In this document: one piece after another, positions 24,986 to 25,002 of the stretch
How the letters are laid out: every line of letters begins with the position of its first letter
Position numbering within the stretch: the first letter of the stretch is position 1
Assembly (NCBI GenBank): GCA_048213135.1
Contig: PS015638.1
Span: forward strand, 1 to 25,002
Source of the DNA: Reclinomonas americana ATCC 50394
Lineage: Eukaryota > Jakobida > Jakobea > Jakobida
Length of the DNA: 25,002 bases
Reading direction: 5' to 3'
The notes under the pieces: generated by a model
Told to the model about the DNA's origin: nothing
Seen by the model: the letters and a program-made list of their open reading frames with translations, nothing else
The model's database searches: none
Made by a program: the position numbers and the translations under genes

Positions 24986-25002
24986 TAGTAGTCGTGTAGT
25001 CG

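Overview
This is a stretch of intron-dense nuclear DNA from a eukaryote that builds flagella or cilia. An IFT-B component (IFT74) is present. Introns are mostly 54-79 nt. Stop codons seen are TGA and TAG, and domain fusions are of a protist style. I see no sign of animal, plant or fungal origin, and I cannot name the species. It is a draft assembly with five N gaps; four of them sit in or beside low-complexity or repeated sequence.

Layout. (1) Bases 1-1712 are GA-rich simple sequence plus a 533-base gap, with one orphan exon on the minus strand. (2) 1713-4338 (+) holds IFT74 lacking its 5' end. (3) 4339-5003 holds a degenerate minisatellite. (4) 5004-5940 (-) is a NnrU/MddA-like membrane methyltransferase, head to head with (5) 6050-8071 (+), an AlkA/Mag-type 3-methyladenine DNA glycosylase that contains a 5-nt microexon. 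(6) 8104-14884 (-) is a protein of about 1,400 residues with NACHT, pentapeptide-repeat and WD40 regions. (7) 15035-16374 and 16555-17998 (+) are two tandem RBR-type E3 ubiquitin ligases with a parkin-like RING2. (8) 18110-22285 (-) is a WDR6/Rtt10-type WD40 protein, the partner of the tRNA wobble 2'-O-methyltransferase. (9) 22386 onward (+) is a third, modular RBR gene, cut by two gaps and by the window end.

The genes are packed tightly. The glycosylase and NACHT stops are about 32 bases apart. Divergent starts are separated by only 100-150 bases.

Most likely points of biological interest: a NACHT-pentapeptide-WD40 NTPase transcribed away from a family of small, probably N-myristoylated RBR ligases; a recent gene-conversion tract between two of those ligases; a 5-nt microexon encoding the Trp of a glycosylase active-site motif; a recurring GTTGCG 5' splice site; and long introns whose sense strand is almost always polypyrimidine. 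One segment inside the third RBR gene appears to have been placed backwards by the assembler. All exon models were worked out by reading splice sites, frames and protein families by eye; no transcript data were available.
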